A stretch of DNA of 64,000 nt, from positions 2,952,001-3,016,000 of the forward strand of contig JIAB01000001.1 of assembly GCA_000687975.1 (NCBI GenBank), written 5' to 3'. This document shows positions 42,093 through 50,123 of this stretch, one piece after another. The position numbers and the translations under genes are program-made. Numbering within the stretch: the first letter of the stretch is position 1; every line of letters starts with the position of its first letter. The notes beneath the pieces were generated by a model. That model did no database searches. It was not told the origin of the DNA and worked only from the letters and a program-made list of their open reading frames with translations. This stretch comes from Lachnospiraceae bacterium AC2031 (GTDB lineage Bacteria > Bacillota > Clostridia > Lachnospirales > Lachnospiraceae).

Positions 42093-42638
42093 ATGGGATT
42101 AGATATTATGTGGGTAACTGGTTTAATAGTGATTGTTGCAATATTTATAGTTTTATCTGCAATATTATATTCAAAATCGATACATCGAGATGGTAAGAAA
42201 GCGAAGTACGATGAAAGGCAGATGGCTGTAAGAGGTCGTGGATATATGTTTGCTTTTTATACTGCTGTGATCGTTTCAGTTATTCCTTGTTTTTTTACAG
42301 ATGAGATGAAACTGTTTTTTGGAGATTTGATTTATTTCATTCCGCTTATAGTAGGTATGATGGTTCATACATTTTACTGCGTATGGAATGATGCCTATAT
42401 TGAGTTAAATCTTGATTCAAAAAGATGGATGACAAGCATTTCATGTGTTGGTTTAGCAAATCTGATGATTGGTATTGGTAACTGCTCTAAAGGATTATTA
42501 ATTGATGGTGAAATAAATTCAGGAATTCTTAATCTTATTGTTGGAATTTTTGCATTTATTGTTCTGATAGAGATCCGTGTTAAGAATAATCTTAATAAGA
42601 AGAAGGAGGCGGAAGAAGATGAAGAATTTGAAGCTTAA
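42093..42638 (+). CDS. Four-to-five-helix membrane protein with YDERQ motif (paired with XRE regulator)
   Basis: 181 residues from ATG 42093, preferred because GGTGG lies six bases upstream; ATG 42066 and TTG 42057 are in-frame alternatives. The N-terminal helix is followed by a basic loop with AKYDERQMAVRGRGYMFAFY, a motif I associate with small integral membrane proteins encoded next to XRE regulators. Three or four more helices follow, then a Lys/Glu-rich tail. The last 20 bases overlap the regulator gene, so translation is coupled. A signal-transducing anti-regulator is possible but not shown. Confidence 0.74.
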   Translation: MGLDIMWVTGLIVIVAIFIVLSAILYSKSIHRDGKKAKYDERQMAVRGRGYMFAFYTAVIVSVIPCFFTDEMKLFFGDLIYFIPLIVGMMVHTFYCVWNDAYIELNLDSKRWMTSISCVGLANLMIGIGNCSKGLLIDGEINSGILNLIVGIFAFIVLIEIRVKNNLNKKKEAEEDEEFEA

Positions 42639-42816
42639 AGCCGCCCGAGCTGGAAAGGATATGTCGCAGGCTGATCTTGCTGAGGCAGTTGGTGTGTCGA
42701 GACAGACTATTAACTCCATTGAAAAGGGAGATTATAACCCAACTATAAAGCTATGTCTTTCTATATGTAAGACCCTGGGAAAGACATTGGATGAGATATT
42801 TTGGGAGGAAGAGTGA
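42619..42816 (+). CDS. Small XRE-family HTH regulator (65 aa)
   Basis: 65 residues, the YgzD/YozG size class made of one Cro/CI helix-turn-helix: LKLKAARAGKDMSQADLAEAVGVSRQTINSIEKG. The recognition helix is VSRQTINSIEKG. C-terminal DEIFWEEE closes the fold. AGGAGG ten bases upstream of ATG 42619 sets the start. It overlaps the preceding membrane protein gene and probably regulates this operon or the ABC genes behind it. Confidence 0.9.
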   Translation: MKNLKLKAARAGKDMSQADLAEAVGVSRQTINSIEKGDYNPTIKLCLSICKTLGKTLDEIFWEEE

Positions 42817-42843
42817 TGTGTCATGTGTGTTTCGCATGACACA
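42817..42843 (+). other. Hairpin after the XRE gene
   Basis: TGTGTCATG and CATGACACA form a perfect 9-bp stem with a 9-base loop and no T-run. It could be a weak terminator or processing site between the regulator and ABC genes. Confidence 0.5.
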
Positions 42844-42849
42844 TTACCA

Positions 42850-42881
42850 TTTACAACAGATATATGACTGTTTACGACAAA
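42850..42881. repeat. Two direct repeats spaced 21 nt upstream of the ABC exporter genes
   Basis: TTTACAACAGA at 42850 and TTTACGACAAA at 42871. Same unit and same 21-base period as at 41592-41644. Confidence 0.65.
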
Positions 42882-42987
42882 AGAAATATATTTGCTGAAC
42901 AATGAATTAATATACGTTAATGAAGATGGTGGAAAAGTGTGCGCTATCTATGCTTAGTACACGGCCACATTAAGGAGGATGAAAGTA

Positions 42988-44013
42988 ATGGCACTTGTAG
43001 TTAAGGATCTTTACAAGAAGTATGGCGAGAAGATTGTAGTTGATAATATCAGCTTTGAGATGCCAAAGCCTGGCGTTTATGCGCTGCTTGGTACAAATGG
43101 AGCTGGTAAGACTACTTCTATAAGAATGATACTTGGTATGCTTGATAAAGATGGTGGAGAGGTTACCTGGGACGGAAAGCCTCTTAACTTTGATACATGT
43201 AATATAGGTTATCTGGCTGAGGAACGTGGTCTTTATCCAAAGTATACACTGATCGATCAGCTCAGATACTTCGGTGAGCTTCGTGGAGTCGATCGTAAGA
43301 CTGTTGATGAGAGAATAAAATACTGGGCTGAGAGACTTAAGGTTGAAGAGTATATATATCCTGAGAAGGCTGCTGAACTACTTGAGAAGCAGGAAAAAGA
43401 AGGCAGAGTACGTTATGATGAGAATGGAAATGTTATCGAAGAGAAGACGGAGGCTAAGAAGACTAGACGTAGAAAGCCTAAGCTTCAGAGTCCTGATCAG
43501 CTGTCAAAGGGTAATCAGCAGAAGATTCAGTTCCTGATTGCTATGATATCTGAGCCAGAGCTTCTTGTTTTGGACGAGCCATTTTCAGGTCTTGATCCTG
43601 TAAATACAGATATTCTTAAAGAGGTTGTAAGAGAGCAGATTGCAGCAGGTAAGTACATCATCATGTCCAGCCACCAGATGGAGGTTGTTGAGGAGTTCTG
43701 TACTGATATTACAATCCTTCATAGATCTAAGGCTGTTGTATCTGGAAATCTAAATGAAATTAAAAAGGCTAGAGGTCGAGTTAACCTTAATCTTAAGGTT
43801 GAACAGGACATTACTTCTTATATAGAAGCTGCAGGTGTAGAACTCATTTCCGAAAAAGAATTTGAGTATACTCTGAAAGTAACAGGCGATGAGCAGGCAA
43901 ACAAGCTGCTTAGCAGTCTGATTGCTGCAGGTATTCCCATTGTAAAGTTTGATCTTAGTGAGATGTCACTTCATGAGATCTTTGTAAATGCAGTAGGAGA
44001 AAACGCAGAGTAG
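42988..44013 (+). CDS. ABC transporter ATP-binding protein (NatA-like)
   Basis: 341 residues from ATG 42988, nine bases after AAGGAGG; ATG 42979 abuts that site and is less likely. Walker A is GTNGAGKTT, signature LSKGNQQKI, Walker B LLVLDEPFSGLDP, with a C-terminal DUF4162-type extension. Between the helical domain and the signature lies an inserted charged stretch of about 40 residues (EKQEKEGRVRYDENGN, then KTEAKKTRRRKPK). Most NatA-like proteins have only a few residues there. Energises export through the two permeases that follow. The natural cargo is unknown; NatAB in Bacillus moves Na+. Confidence 0.92.
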   Translation: MALVVKDLYKKYGEKIVVDNISFEMPKPGVYALLGTNGAGKTTSIRMILGMLDKDGGEVTWDGKPLNFDTCNIGYLAEERGLYPKYTLIDQLRYFGELRGVDRKTVDERIKYWAERLKVEEYIYPEKAAELLEKQEKEGRVRYDENGNVIEEKTEAKKTRRRKPKLQSPDQLSKGNQQKIQFLIAMISEPELLVLDEPFSGLDPVNTDILKEVVREQIAAGKYIIMSSHQMEVVEEFCTDITILHRSKAVVSGNLNEIKKARGRVNLNLKVEQDITSYIEAAGVELISEKEFEYTLKVTGDEQANKLLSSLIAAGIPIVKFDLSEMSLHEIFVNAVGENAE

Positions 44014-44023
44014 AAAGGGAAAT

Positions 44024-45415
44024 GTGATGAATAAGAGAGAAAATATATATAGCCTGGAAGGCTTTGGAAAGGTCTTTCGATTCACGGTTAGTCAGACCTT
44101 TAAGAATAAAGGATATCTAGTCGCATTTGTTATGTTTGTACTTGTGATGACATTTATGGGTCCTATTCAGTATCTGAGTCAGCATACTAGTCAAAGTGCT
44201 GCAGAAGACAGTTTATCATATGATCCTGCTAAGGTTGAGGTAGATAAAATAAGCATCTATAACGTAACTACTGTTGGTCTTCAGGTTGATGATCTGACTG
44301 ATCTTTACATGACAGATGAAGAGGCTAAGGAAGAAGAGAATAAAGCAGGCGTCTCAAAGGATAAGGTGGTAGTTTTAGAGCCGGTTGAAGAAATCGATTA
44401 TGAAAATAAGCTTGCGGATTCTCTTGGAAATAAGGATGTAATAGTCTTTATCAAAGGTGCTGAAACTGGTTATCAGATCAGCGGTGTTATATCAAATGAC
44501 AGTAAGGTTGAGGTTGAGGATGTTGATGGTATAACTGAAACTGTAAAAGATATATATGAAGTAAAAAGACTTGAGAATAGTGATGTAAGTTCAGAGGATG
44601 TTCAGATGATATTCTCGGGAGTTGACACAAACTCTGTAATAGAAGAGTCCAACTATGTGGCTGAAGAAAACAAGACAGTATCTAACATTAACTACATGTT
44701 CTATATGCTTGGTTTATCAATGATCATTTTCCTTGTAGTTTCAATGACGAATTCATACATCATTACTTCTGTAACAGAAGAGAAGCAGTCAAAACTGGTT
44801 GAGTCTATTCTTGTCAGTGTTAGACCTATGGCACTTCTTATGGGCAAGGTCTGTGGAATGATGTCATATGTTATATTACTTCTTGGTTGTGGCGTTATTG
44901 GATCAAATATATCCAATTTGGTAATGAAAAATGTATTTGAGATAAGTGAGAGTCAGTTTAACAACAGTGGTTTCAACTTCTCTATCTTCAAAGATTTTGG
45001 TGTAATTGGTTTTGTATGCCTGCTTTTGTCTGTTGTATTGGCATTTATTCTTTTTGGAACTATTGCAGGACTTTTTGGAAGTACATGTAATAAGACAGAG
45101 GATATTCAGGATGCAACAGGAAATGTAATGATGATCGCTATGGTCAGCTATTTCGCTGCAATTGGAGTCGGAGCATTTGATAAAGATATCGTTAATGTTA
45201 TAGCAGCTCTGCTTCCTCCATTTTCATTCTTCACAGCTCCTGTTATCTATGTAACTGGTCGTATTGGAATAGCAGTGCTGATAGTATCTTATATAATTCA
45301 GATACTTGTGATTATAGGTGTTATGAGACTTTCTGCTAAGAGCTACAGAAATCTTATTCTCAGTGATTCCACAACACCAAAGCTTAAGACTATCTTTAAG
45401 TCGGCAAAAATGTAG
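44024..45415 (+). CDS. ABC-2 type permease (NatB-like), first copy
   Basis: 463 residues. One N-terminal helix (about 29-48), a ~170-residue acidic extracytoplasmic domain, then about five helices with SNSYIITSVTEEKQSKLVESILVSVRP replaced here by TNSYIITSVTEEKQSK, the cytoplasmic coupling segment typical of ABC2_membrane_3. It pairs with the ATPase ten bases upstream and with the second permease 12 bases downstream, likely as a heterodimer. Confidence 0.9.
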   Translation: MMNKRENIYSLEGFGKVFRFTVSQTFKNKGYLVAFVMFVLVMTFMGPIQYLSQHTSQSAAEDSLSYDPAKVEVDKISIYNVTTVGLQVDDLTDLYMTDEEAKEEENKAGVSKDKVVVLEPVEEIDYENKLADSLGNKDVIVFIKGAETGYQISGVISNDSKVEVEDVDGITETVKDIYEVKRLENSDVSSEDVQMIFSGVDTNSVIEESNYVAEENKTVSNINYMFYMLGLSMIIFLVVSMTNSYIITSVTEEKQSKLVESILVSVRPMALLMGKVCGMMSYVILLLGCGVIGSNISNLVMKNVFEISESQFNNSGFNFSIFKDFGVIGFVCLLLSVVLAFILFGTIAGLFGSTCNKTEDIQDATGNVMMIAMVSYFAAIGVGAFDKDIVNVIAALLPPFSFFTAPVIYVTGRIGIAVLIVSYIIQILVIIGVMRLSAKSYRNLILSDSTTPKLKTIFKSAKM

Positions 45416-45427
45416 GAGGTAGGAAAA

Positions 45428-46789
45428 ATGTTTAAGAATTTTGATAAAGTATTTAAGTTCACATTTAGAAATCAGACCTCCACAAAGGGATATAAGAGAG
45501 GAACATTTCTAACAGCATTTATTCTCTTCATTATTCCAGTTGCAATCTTTTCAATTGTTGGATATGTTCTGAAGAATGATGATGATGAATTAAAGAGTTG
45601 CGGTGCTGAGAGGGTTTATGTAGTTGACCCTGAAGCTCCAAATGCAGATTTTAATATATTAAATGTAACAGGTGTTGAAGGTTATACAGATATTCAGTAT
45701 TCAAATGCTGAAACAGTGGATGAGGCTCTTGAAACCATCGAATCAAGAGGTGAGAAAAAATCCATAGTCCTTCAGATTAAGAAGGAAGACGGTCGACTTC
45801 AGTCAAGAATTATCCTTCCAGATGCATGTGAACTGGAAAAAGATGATGTTAAGAACTACAACGACTTTATAGATGAGAGTGGAAATGTATTCGCACTTAT
45901 TGCATCAGGCATTGATATGGGCGATATGACTGAGATGATGAAGCAGACAGATTACTCTGTTTATGATGCTGATGGGTTTAAGGATGGAACAGATCTTTAT
46001 ACAGATGCTGGCAAGTTAAATGAACAGCAGAATGCAAAGATACTTCCAGTCTTCAATATGATCCTTACATATATCTGTGTAATATTTATCTATATGATAA
46101 TTATCATGTATGGTAACAGCATCCTTCAGAATATTGTTCTTGAAAAGAGTTCTAAACTCATGGATACTATGCTGATATCTGTATCACCACAGGCACTTGT
46201 ATTTGGAAAAATGCTTGCGGTTTTAACATCAGGCATCCTGCAGCTTCTTGTATGGATTGCAGGACTTGTAGGTGGCGTTGTAGCAGGTCTGAAGATTTTT
46301 GGAACAATGCTTAGTGGAGCTGATACAGTTGTGATGACATTTGTTAAGAGCTTCGCAGATTTAGGACTATTTAAACCGGTAAATGTTATCGTAGGCATAC
46401 TTGCTCTAATCTTCGGAATCATAATGTATGCATCTCTTTCAGCTGTTGCAGGAGCAATATCTGGTACGAGAGAAGAGGCTGCTAGTAATCAGAGTTTATT
46501 TATAATGTTACTTCTGTTCAGCTTTTATGCAATTCTCTTCAAGGGAATGAATACAACAAACCCTGCTTTATGGTTATACTTGGTACCTTTTACTTCTGCA
46601 ATGGTACTTCCATCGGGAATTTGCTCAGGAATTATCTCCACAGGAGTTGCTGCTGCCGGACTTGGAATTCTGGTAGTGTGCAGCTTAGGATTAATAATCC
46701 TGGCAGGTAAGCTATATAAGATGATGTCGCTCTATAAGGGCAACAAAGTTAGTTTAGGTAAGGCCATCAAGATGCTTGCTGGCAAGTAA
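45428..46789 (+). CDS. ABC-2 type permease (NatB-like), second copy
   Basis: 453 residues, same layout as the preceding permease: N-terminal helix at about 26-46, an extracytoplasmic domain, then about six helices with VLEKSSKLMDTMLISVSPQALVFGK as the coupling segment. Sequence identity to the first copy is low outside that segment, so it is a diverged partner, not a recent duplication. GGAGG precedes the ATG. It ends the operon before a strong terminator. Confidence 0.9.
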   Translation: MFKNFDKVFKFTFRNQTSTKGYKRGTFLTAFILFIIPVAIFSIVGYVLKNDDDELKSCGAERVYVVDPEAPNADFNILNVTGVEGYTDIQYSNAETVDEALETIESRGEKKSIVLQIKKEDGRLQSRIILPDACELEKDDVKNYNDFIDESGNVFALIASGIDMGDMTEMMKQTDYSVYDADGFKDGTDLYTDAGKLNEQQNAKILPVFNMILTYICVIFIYMIIIMYGNSILQNIVLEKSSKLMDTMLISVSPQALVFGKMLAVLTSGILQLLVWIAGLVGGVVAGLKIFGTMLSGADTVVMTFVKSFADLGLFKPVNVIVGILALIFGIIMYASLSAVAGAISGTREEAASNQSLFIMLLLFSFYAILFKGMNTTNPALWLYLVPFTSAMVLPSGICSGIISTGVAAAGLGILVVCSLGLIILAGKLYKMMSLYKGNKVSLGKAIKMLAGK

Positions 46790-46800
46790 CTTTCATCCTT

Positions 46801-46842
46801 TTGAGTCAATTGGCGCCCTTGCCAATTGACTCAATTTTTTTG
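46801..46842 (+). terminator. Terminator of the ABC exporter operon
   Basis: TTGAGTCAATTGGC-GCCCTT-GCCAATTGACTCAA, a perfect 14-bp stem, then a run of seven T. Confidence 0.95.
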
Positions 46843-46845
46843 TTG

Positions 46846-46875
46846 TTGCAAAAAGTATATAGAATTAGTTATAAT
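46846..46875 (+). promoter_or_regulatory. Promoter of trxA
   Basis: TTGCAA at 46846-46851 and TATAAT at 46870-46875 with an 18-base spacer. Confidence 0.6.
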
Positions 46876-46938
46876 TAACTAGCATATAACTATGCTTTTA
46901 AAAGTTGATTATTATATTTGTTTATGGAGGATTTTATA

Positions 46939-47250
46939 GTGGCAATACAGCGTATTACATCAGAAGAATTTGATGAGGTTGTTCTTAAGAGCGATAAACC
47001 TGTTTTTGTAGATTTCTTTGCTACATGGTGTGGACCTTGTAAGATGATGGAGCCAGTACTTGAGAAGGCTTCAGAAGAGGTTCCTGGTGTTGATTTTGTA
47101 TCTATTGATACGGATGAGGCAGAGGATCTTGCAATCAGTCTTGGAATCTCAAATATTCCTTGCATGATCTTTTTCAAGGATGGCAAGGAAGTTGATCGAG
47201 TTGTCGGAGCTGTTCCTAAGCAGAAGATTGTTGATGTTGTAAGTCAGTAA
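46939..47250 (+). CDS. trxA: Thioredoxin
   Basis: 103 residues from GTG 46939, set by GGAGG at 46926-46930; an in-frame TTG at 46918 lies before that site. Active site WCGPC (ATWCGPCKMMEP), cis-Pro in NIPCMIFF and the conserved DFFATW and DVDE-like FVSIDTDE segments. Cytoplasmic disulfide reductase. Unusually, a Cys replaces the usual Thr after the cis-Pro (IPC instead of IPT). It is followed by a terminator and then trxB, which reduces it. Confidence 0.95.
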   Translation: MAIQRITSEEFDEVVLKSDKPVFVDFFATWCGPCKMMEPVLEKASEEVPGVDFVSIDTDEAEDLAISLGISNIPCMIFFKDGKEVDRVVGAVPKQKIVDVVSQ

Positions 47251-47280
47251 TATCGTTTTAAGACTAACGGTGAAACTATT

Positions 47281-47318
47281 TGTGGCAAATGGCTTTATGC
47301 CGTTTGTCACATTTTTTA
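47281..47318 (+). terminator. Terminator between trxA and trxB
   Basis: TGTGGCAAATGGC pairs with GCCGTTTGTCACA (G-T and one mismatch tolerated), then ATTTTTT. Confidence 0.85.
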
Positions 47319-47355
47319 AATATGTTATTTTTTAAACATTATTAAGTGAGGTTTT

Positions 47356-48264
47356 ATGATAGATGTTTTAATTATCGGAGCAGGTCCAGCTGGACTTTCA
47401 GCGGCTATATATGTTCAGCGTTCTGGAAAGAAGGCTGTATGTCTTGAGGCACTGGTTGTTGGTGGTCAGATAGTAAACACACCTGAGATCGCAAATTATC
47501 CTGGGATAAAGAAGACCAGTGGATTTGAATTCTCTATGGGACTTTATGAGCAGGCTACTGAGCTGGGAGCAGAGATAGAGTATGAAAAGGCTGTCTCTAT
47601 AGAGAAGAAAGAAGATTTCCACGTAATGACAGAGTCTGGCAAAGAGTTTATTGCAAAATCAGTTATTCTTGCTACTGGAGCCAAGAATCGTCATCTTGGA
47701 ATAGATAAGGAAGAGGCCCTTGCTGGTCGTGGTATATCTTATTGCGCAACCTGCGATGGTGCATTTTATAAGGGCAAGGACGTTGCTGTAAATGGTGGCG
47801 GAAATACAGCTCTTGAGGATGCTTTATTCCTTAGTAACTATTGCAGCAAGGTTTACATAATTCATAGACGTGATGAGTTCCGTGGTGAACCAGATAGTCT
47901 TGAGGCTGTGAAGAGCAAAGATAATGTGGAACTTGTTCTTAACTCAACCATCGAAGAAATAAAGGGCGATAAGGCTCTTGAAGGGGTTGTTGTAAAAGAT
48001 AAGAATACTGGTGCTCTTCGTGAGATAGCAGTTGCAGGTCTTTTTATTGCTATCGGACAGGTGCCAGATAATAAGGATTTCGAAGATGTTGCAGAGCTTG
48101 ATGCAGCAGGTTATATATCTGCAAGCGAGGAGTGTAAAACTAAGACTCCAGGTGTTTTCGTTGCTGGAGATTGCAGAACCAAGTCAGTTCGTCAGCTTAC
48201 AACTGCAGCGTCAGATGGTGCAGTTGCGGCGCTTGCTGCCTGCGCTTACATTTCTACTTTATAA
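47356..48264 (+). CDS. trxB: Thioredoxin reductase
   Basis: 302 residues, typical of the low-molecular-weight enzyme. FAD site VLIIGAGPAGLSAAIY at the start, redox pair CATC in SYCATCDGAFYKG (about residue 133), NAD(P)H loop VNGGGNTALEDA and the closing FAD motif FVAGDCRTKSVRQLTTAASDG. The NAD(P)H loop reads GGGNTA where many have GGGDSA. Reduces thioredoxin. Translation begins at ATG 47356 after GTGAGG. Confidence 0.95.
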   Translation: MIDVLIIGAGPAGLSAAIYVQRSGKKAVCLEALVVGGQIVNTPEIANYPGIKKTSGFEFSMGLYEQATELGAEIEYEKAVSIEKKEDFHVMTESGKEFIAKSVILATGAKNRHLGIDKEEALAGRGISYCATCDGAFYKGKDVAVNGGGNTALEDALFLSNYCSKVYIIHRRDEFRGEPDSLEAVKSKDNVELVLNSTIEEIKGDKALEGVVVKDKNTGALREIAVAGLFIAIGQVPDNKDFEDVAELDAAGYISASEECKTKTPGVFVAGDCRTKSVRQLTTAASDGAVAALAACAYISTL

Positions 48265-48268
48265 AAAA

Positions 48269-48295
48269 GTGCAGTGGGGTCCGTCCCCGCTGCAC
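48269..48295. repeat. REP-like GC-rich palindrome between trxB and corA
   Basis: GTGCAGTGGGG-TCCGT-CCCCGCTGCAC folds into an 11-bp stem with one G-T pair. The left arm shares AAAGTGCAG(A)TGGGGTC with the element at 60667. No T-run follows, so it is not a simple terminator. Confidence 0.75.
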
Positions 48296-48311
48296 CAAAG
48301 GGGATAGAATA

Positions 48312-49229
48312 ATGTATTATTTGATTAAGTCATCACTTACTGAGTGTACTGCAGAAGAACTTCATAAGGGTGATCATCAGTATGTTGCTGTACTTTCCAT
48401 AGATGAATGGCAGGCTCAGCAGAGTAGTTTCGATATGGGAATCGAGCTGGATATTAATCCTGATGATATTCATAATACAAAAGCCGAGGTTAACTACGAT
48501 TCTCTGACTGGAACCTTTTCCGTTCCAAGCAGAAGAGATATCTGCGGAGATGATTATCAGTATGCATTTGCCCTTGATGAAAAGGGTATAGTATTCATAG
48601 ATTCTACAGGTGTTGTAGACAGGATGCTGAAGAGGATTGCCAGAACCAAGAAGTGGCGTGTTCCATGTATGGAGCGTTTTATCTATGATTTCCTGGAACT
48701 TATTATAAATAGGGATCTTTCAATCCTTGAGTCCTATGAAAAAGAACTGGATGCTATAGAGGATGATATGCTGGATTCATCCACTGAGACAGGGCTTAAG
48801 AGGGTAAATGAGATTCGAAGTGATCTTCGTGAACTAAGGATCCATTATGAGCAGCTGATCGATCTTGGTCAGGAGCTTTCGGAGAACGAAAATAATTTCT
48901 TTAAGAATGAGAATACAAGATACTTCAGACTGTTTACTGATCGTGTGACCAGACTTCATGATACAGCAACGTCTCTCAGAGACTTTACCATGCAGCTTCG
49001 AGATATGTATCACACTCAGATTGACGTTAAGCAGAACCGCATCATGACTCTGCTTACAGTTGTAACCACGATCTTTATGCCACTGACACTCATAGTTGGA
49101 TGGTATGGTATGAACTTCAGATATATGCCTGAGCTTAATACCAAATGGGGTTATCCTGGTGTAATCATTCTAAGTGTTCTGATCATAGTTGGGGGACTTC
49201 TTTTCTTCAAGAAAAAGAAGTGGCTATAA
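48312..49229 (+). CDS. corA: CorA-family divalent cation (Mg2+) transporter
   Basis: 305 residues from ATG 48312, with GGGGA just before it; an upstream extension into trxB is not real. A cytoplasmic funnel domain of ~240 residues with long helices is followed by two C-terminal membrane helices. The first ends in the ion-selectivity motif GMN (VGWYGMNFRYMPEL), and the C-terminus is KKKKWL. It forms a pentameric Mg2+ (or Co2+/Ni2+) channel. A REP-like palindrome lies between it and trxB. Confidence 0.93.
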   Translation: MYYLIKSSLTECTAEELHKGDHQYVAVLSIDEWQAQQSSFDMGIELDINPDDIHNTKAEVNYDSLTGTFSVPSRRDICGDDYQYAFALDEKGIVFIDSTGVVDRMLKRIARTKKWRVPCMERFIYDFLELIINRDLSILESYEKELDAIEDDMLDSSTETGLKRVNEIRSDLRELRIHYEQLIDLGQELSENENNFFKNENTRYFRLFTDRVTRLHDTATSLRDFTMQLRDMYHTQIDVKQNRIMTLLTVVTTIFMPLTLIVGWYGMNFRYMPELNTKWGYPGVIILSVLIIVGGLLFFKKKKWL

Positions 49230-49369
49230 AGGAATACTATATTAAAAATCGGGTTATATATGGCAATAAATGGTTTGACTCTAGATTGAGATATGTAATA
49301 ATATTTCTGTAGAGTTTTAAAACAGAGCTTTATGCTTTAGTTATCAAGTTATATCAGGAGGTATTTAAT

Positions 49370-49756
49370 ATGGCTTGTTTTATTGTTTCAGCAGCTGAGG
49401 CTGTAGTAGTAAAGGCAGTTGAGAAGGCAGAAGAAAAGAAGGAAGCTAAGAGAGAAGAGGCTGGAGAGGTTTCTACAAGACGTATCCCACTTAGCAGAAA
49501 GCTGAGGTGGCTTTCATACATGCTGTTGGGCGGAAGCTTCCTGTTAATGTTTGAACATATATGGCATGGAGAGATTGTTCCATGGTTCCCATTCCTCACA
49601 GCGATGTCAGACCATGCTGATATGATGGAAATGTTCCACGAGATGGCAACGGTTGGCGTGTGCATGGCACTGCTGATAACATTTGTCTGGGCTGGAGTAT
49701 GCATCGTGGCTGAGAGAATCGCACGTCGCGAGGATTCTGTAGCAACAGAGATGTAA
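49370..49756 (+). CDS. Hypothetical membrane protein (128 aa), first of a pair
   Basis: Family without a name I can give. It starts MACFIVSAAEAVVVKAVEKAEEKKEA, a short hydrophobic patch followed by a highly charged helix, then basic RRIPLSRKLRW and two or three membrane helices with FEHIWHGEIVPWFPFL and HADMMEMFHEM. The His/Asp/Met pattern suggests possible metal or heme contacts, but that is speculation. TCAGGAGG precedes the ATG. The gene 24 bases downstream is also a small membrane protein and the two look like partners. Confidence 0.78.
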   Translation: MACFIVSAAEAVVVKAVEKAEEKKEAKREEAGEVSTRRIPLSRKLRWLSYMLLGGSFLLMFEHIWHGEIVPWFPFLTAMSDHADMMEMFHEMATVGVCMALLITFVWAGVCIVAERIARREDSVATEM

Positions 49757-49779
49757 TATCAGAAAGTGAGGGGGATAAC

Positions 49780-50094
49780 ATGACATTATTGATCACAGTA
49801 TTTGCAGCGGTTGTTGCAACAGTTAAATGGTATAATCGCAAGGACGATAATATGAAGCTGGGTATACTTATCTGTATGTACTGGGGTGCATCTCTTATGT
49901 GGCTTGTAGATGCAGTCTTTGAGTATGCAGAGCTGAAGGCGGAATATTTTAATCCTGCACCAGCAGATATGCTGAATGATGCGTTTCTTGGAATTGCAGT
50001 TGTAGCACTTGGACTTGTTGTATGGGTAGTAAGACTTCTTATCCTTGATCCAAAGGGTGTTGTTAAGAAGAGTCTTCAGAAGAGTGCTGAATAA
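49780..50094 (+). CDS. Hypothetical membrane protein (104 aa), second of a pair
   Basis: Unrecognised. Three membrane helices (about 2-16, 27-46 and 66-88), with conserved-looking aromatic residues (CMYWGASLMWLVDAVFEYAE) and a basic cytoplasmic tail (KKSLQKSAE). GTGAGGGG precedes the ATG. It is certainly in the same transcript as the 128-residue protein; aroB starts 30 bases later and may be read through as well. Confidence 0.75.
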   Translation: MTLLITVFAAVVATVKWYNRKDDNMKLGILICMYWGASLMWLVDAVFEYAELKAEYFNPAPADMLNDAFLGIAVVALGLVVWVVRLLILDPKGVVKKSLQKSAE

Positions 50095-50123
50095 AAAATA
50101 CAGAATAGGATTATGACATTATA

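Noticed and set aside
48269-48295. Rho-independent terminator of trxB
   Set aside because: The stem is strong but no T-run follows and its arm matches the 60.67 kb element, so a REP-like repeat is the better call.
48171-48311. 47-codon N-terminal extension of corA
   Set aside because: It overlaps the trxB coding region and the REP-like palindrome; ATG 48312 has its own ribosome site and matches the family start.
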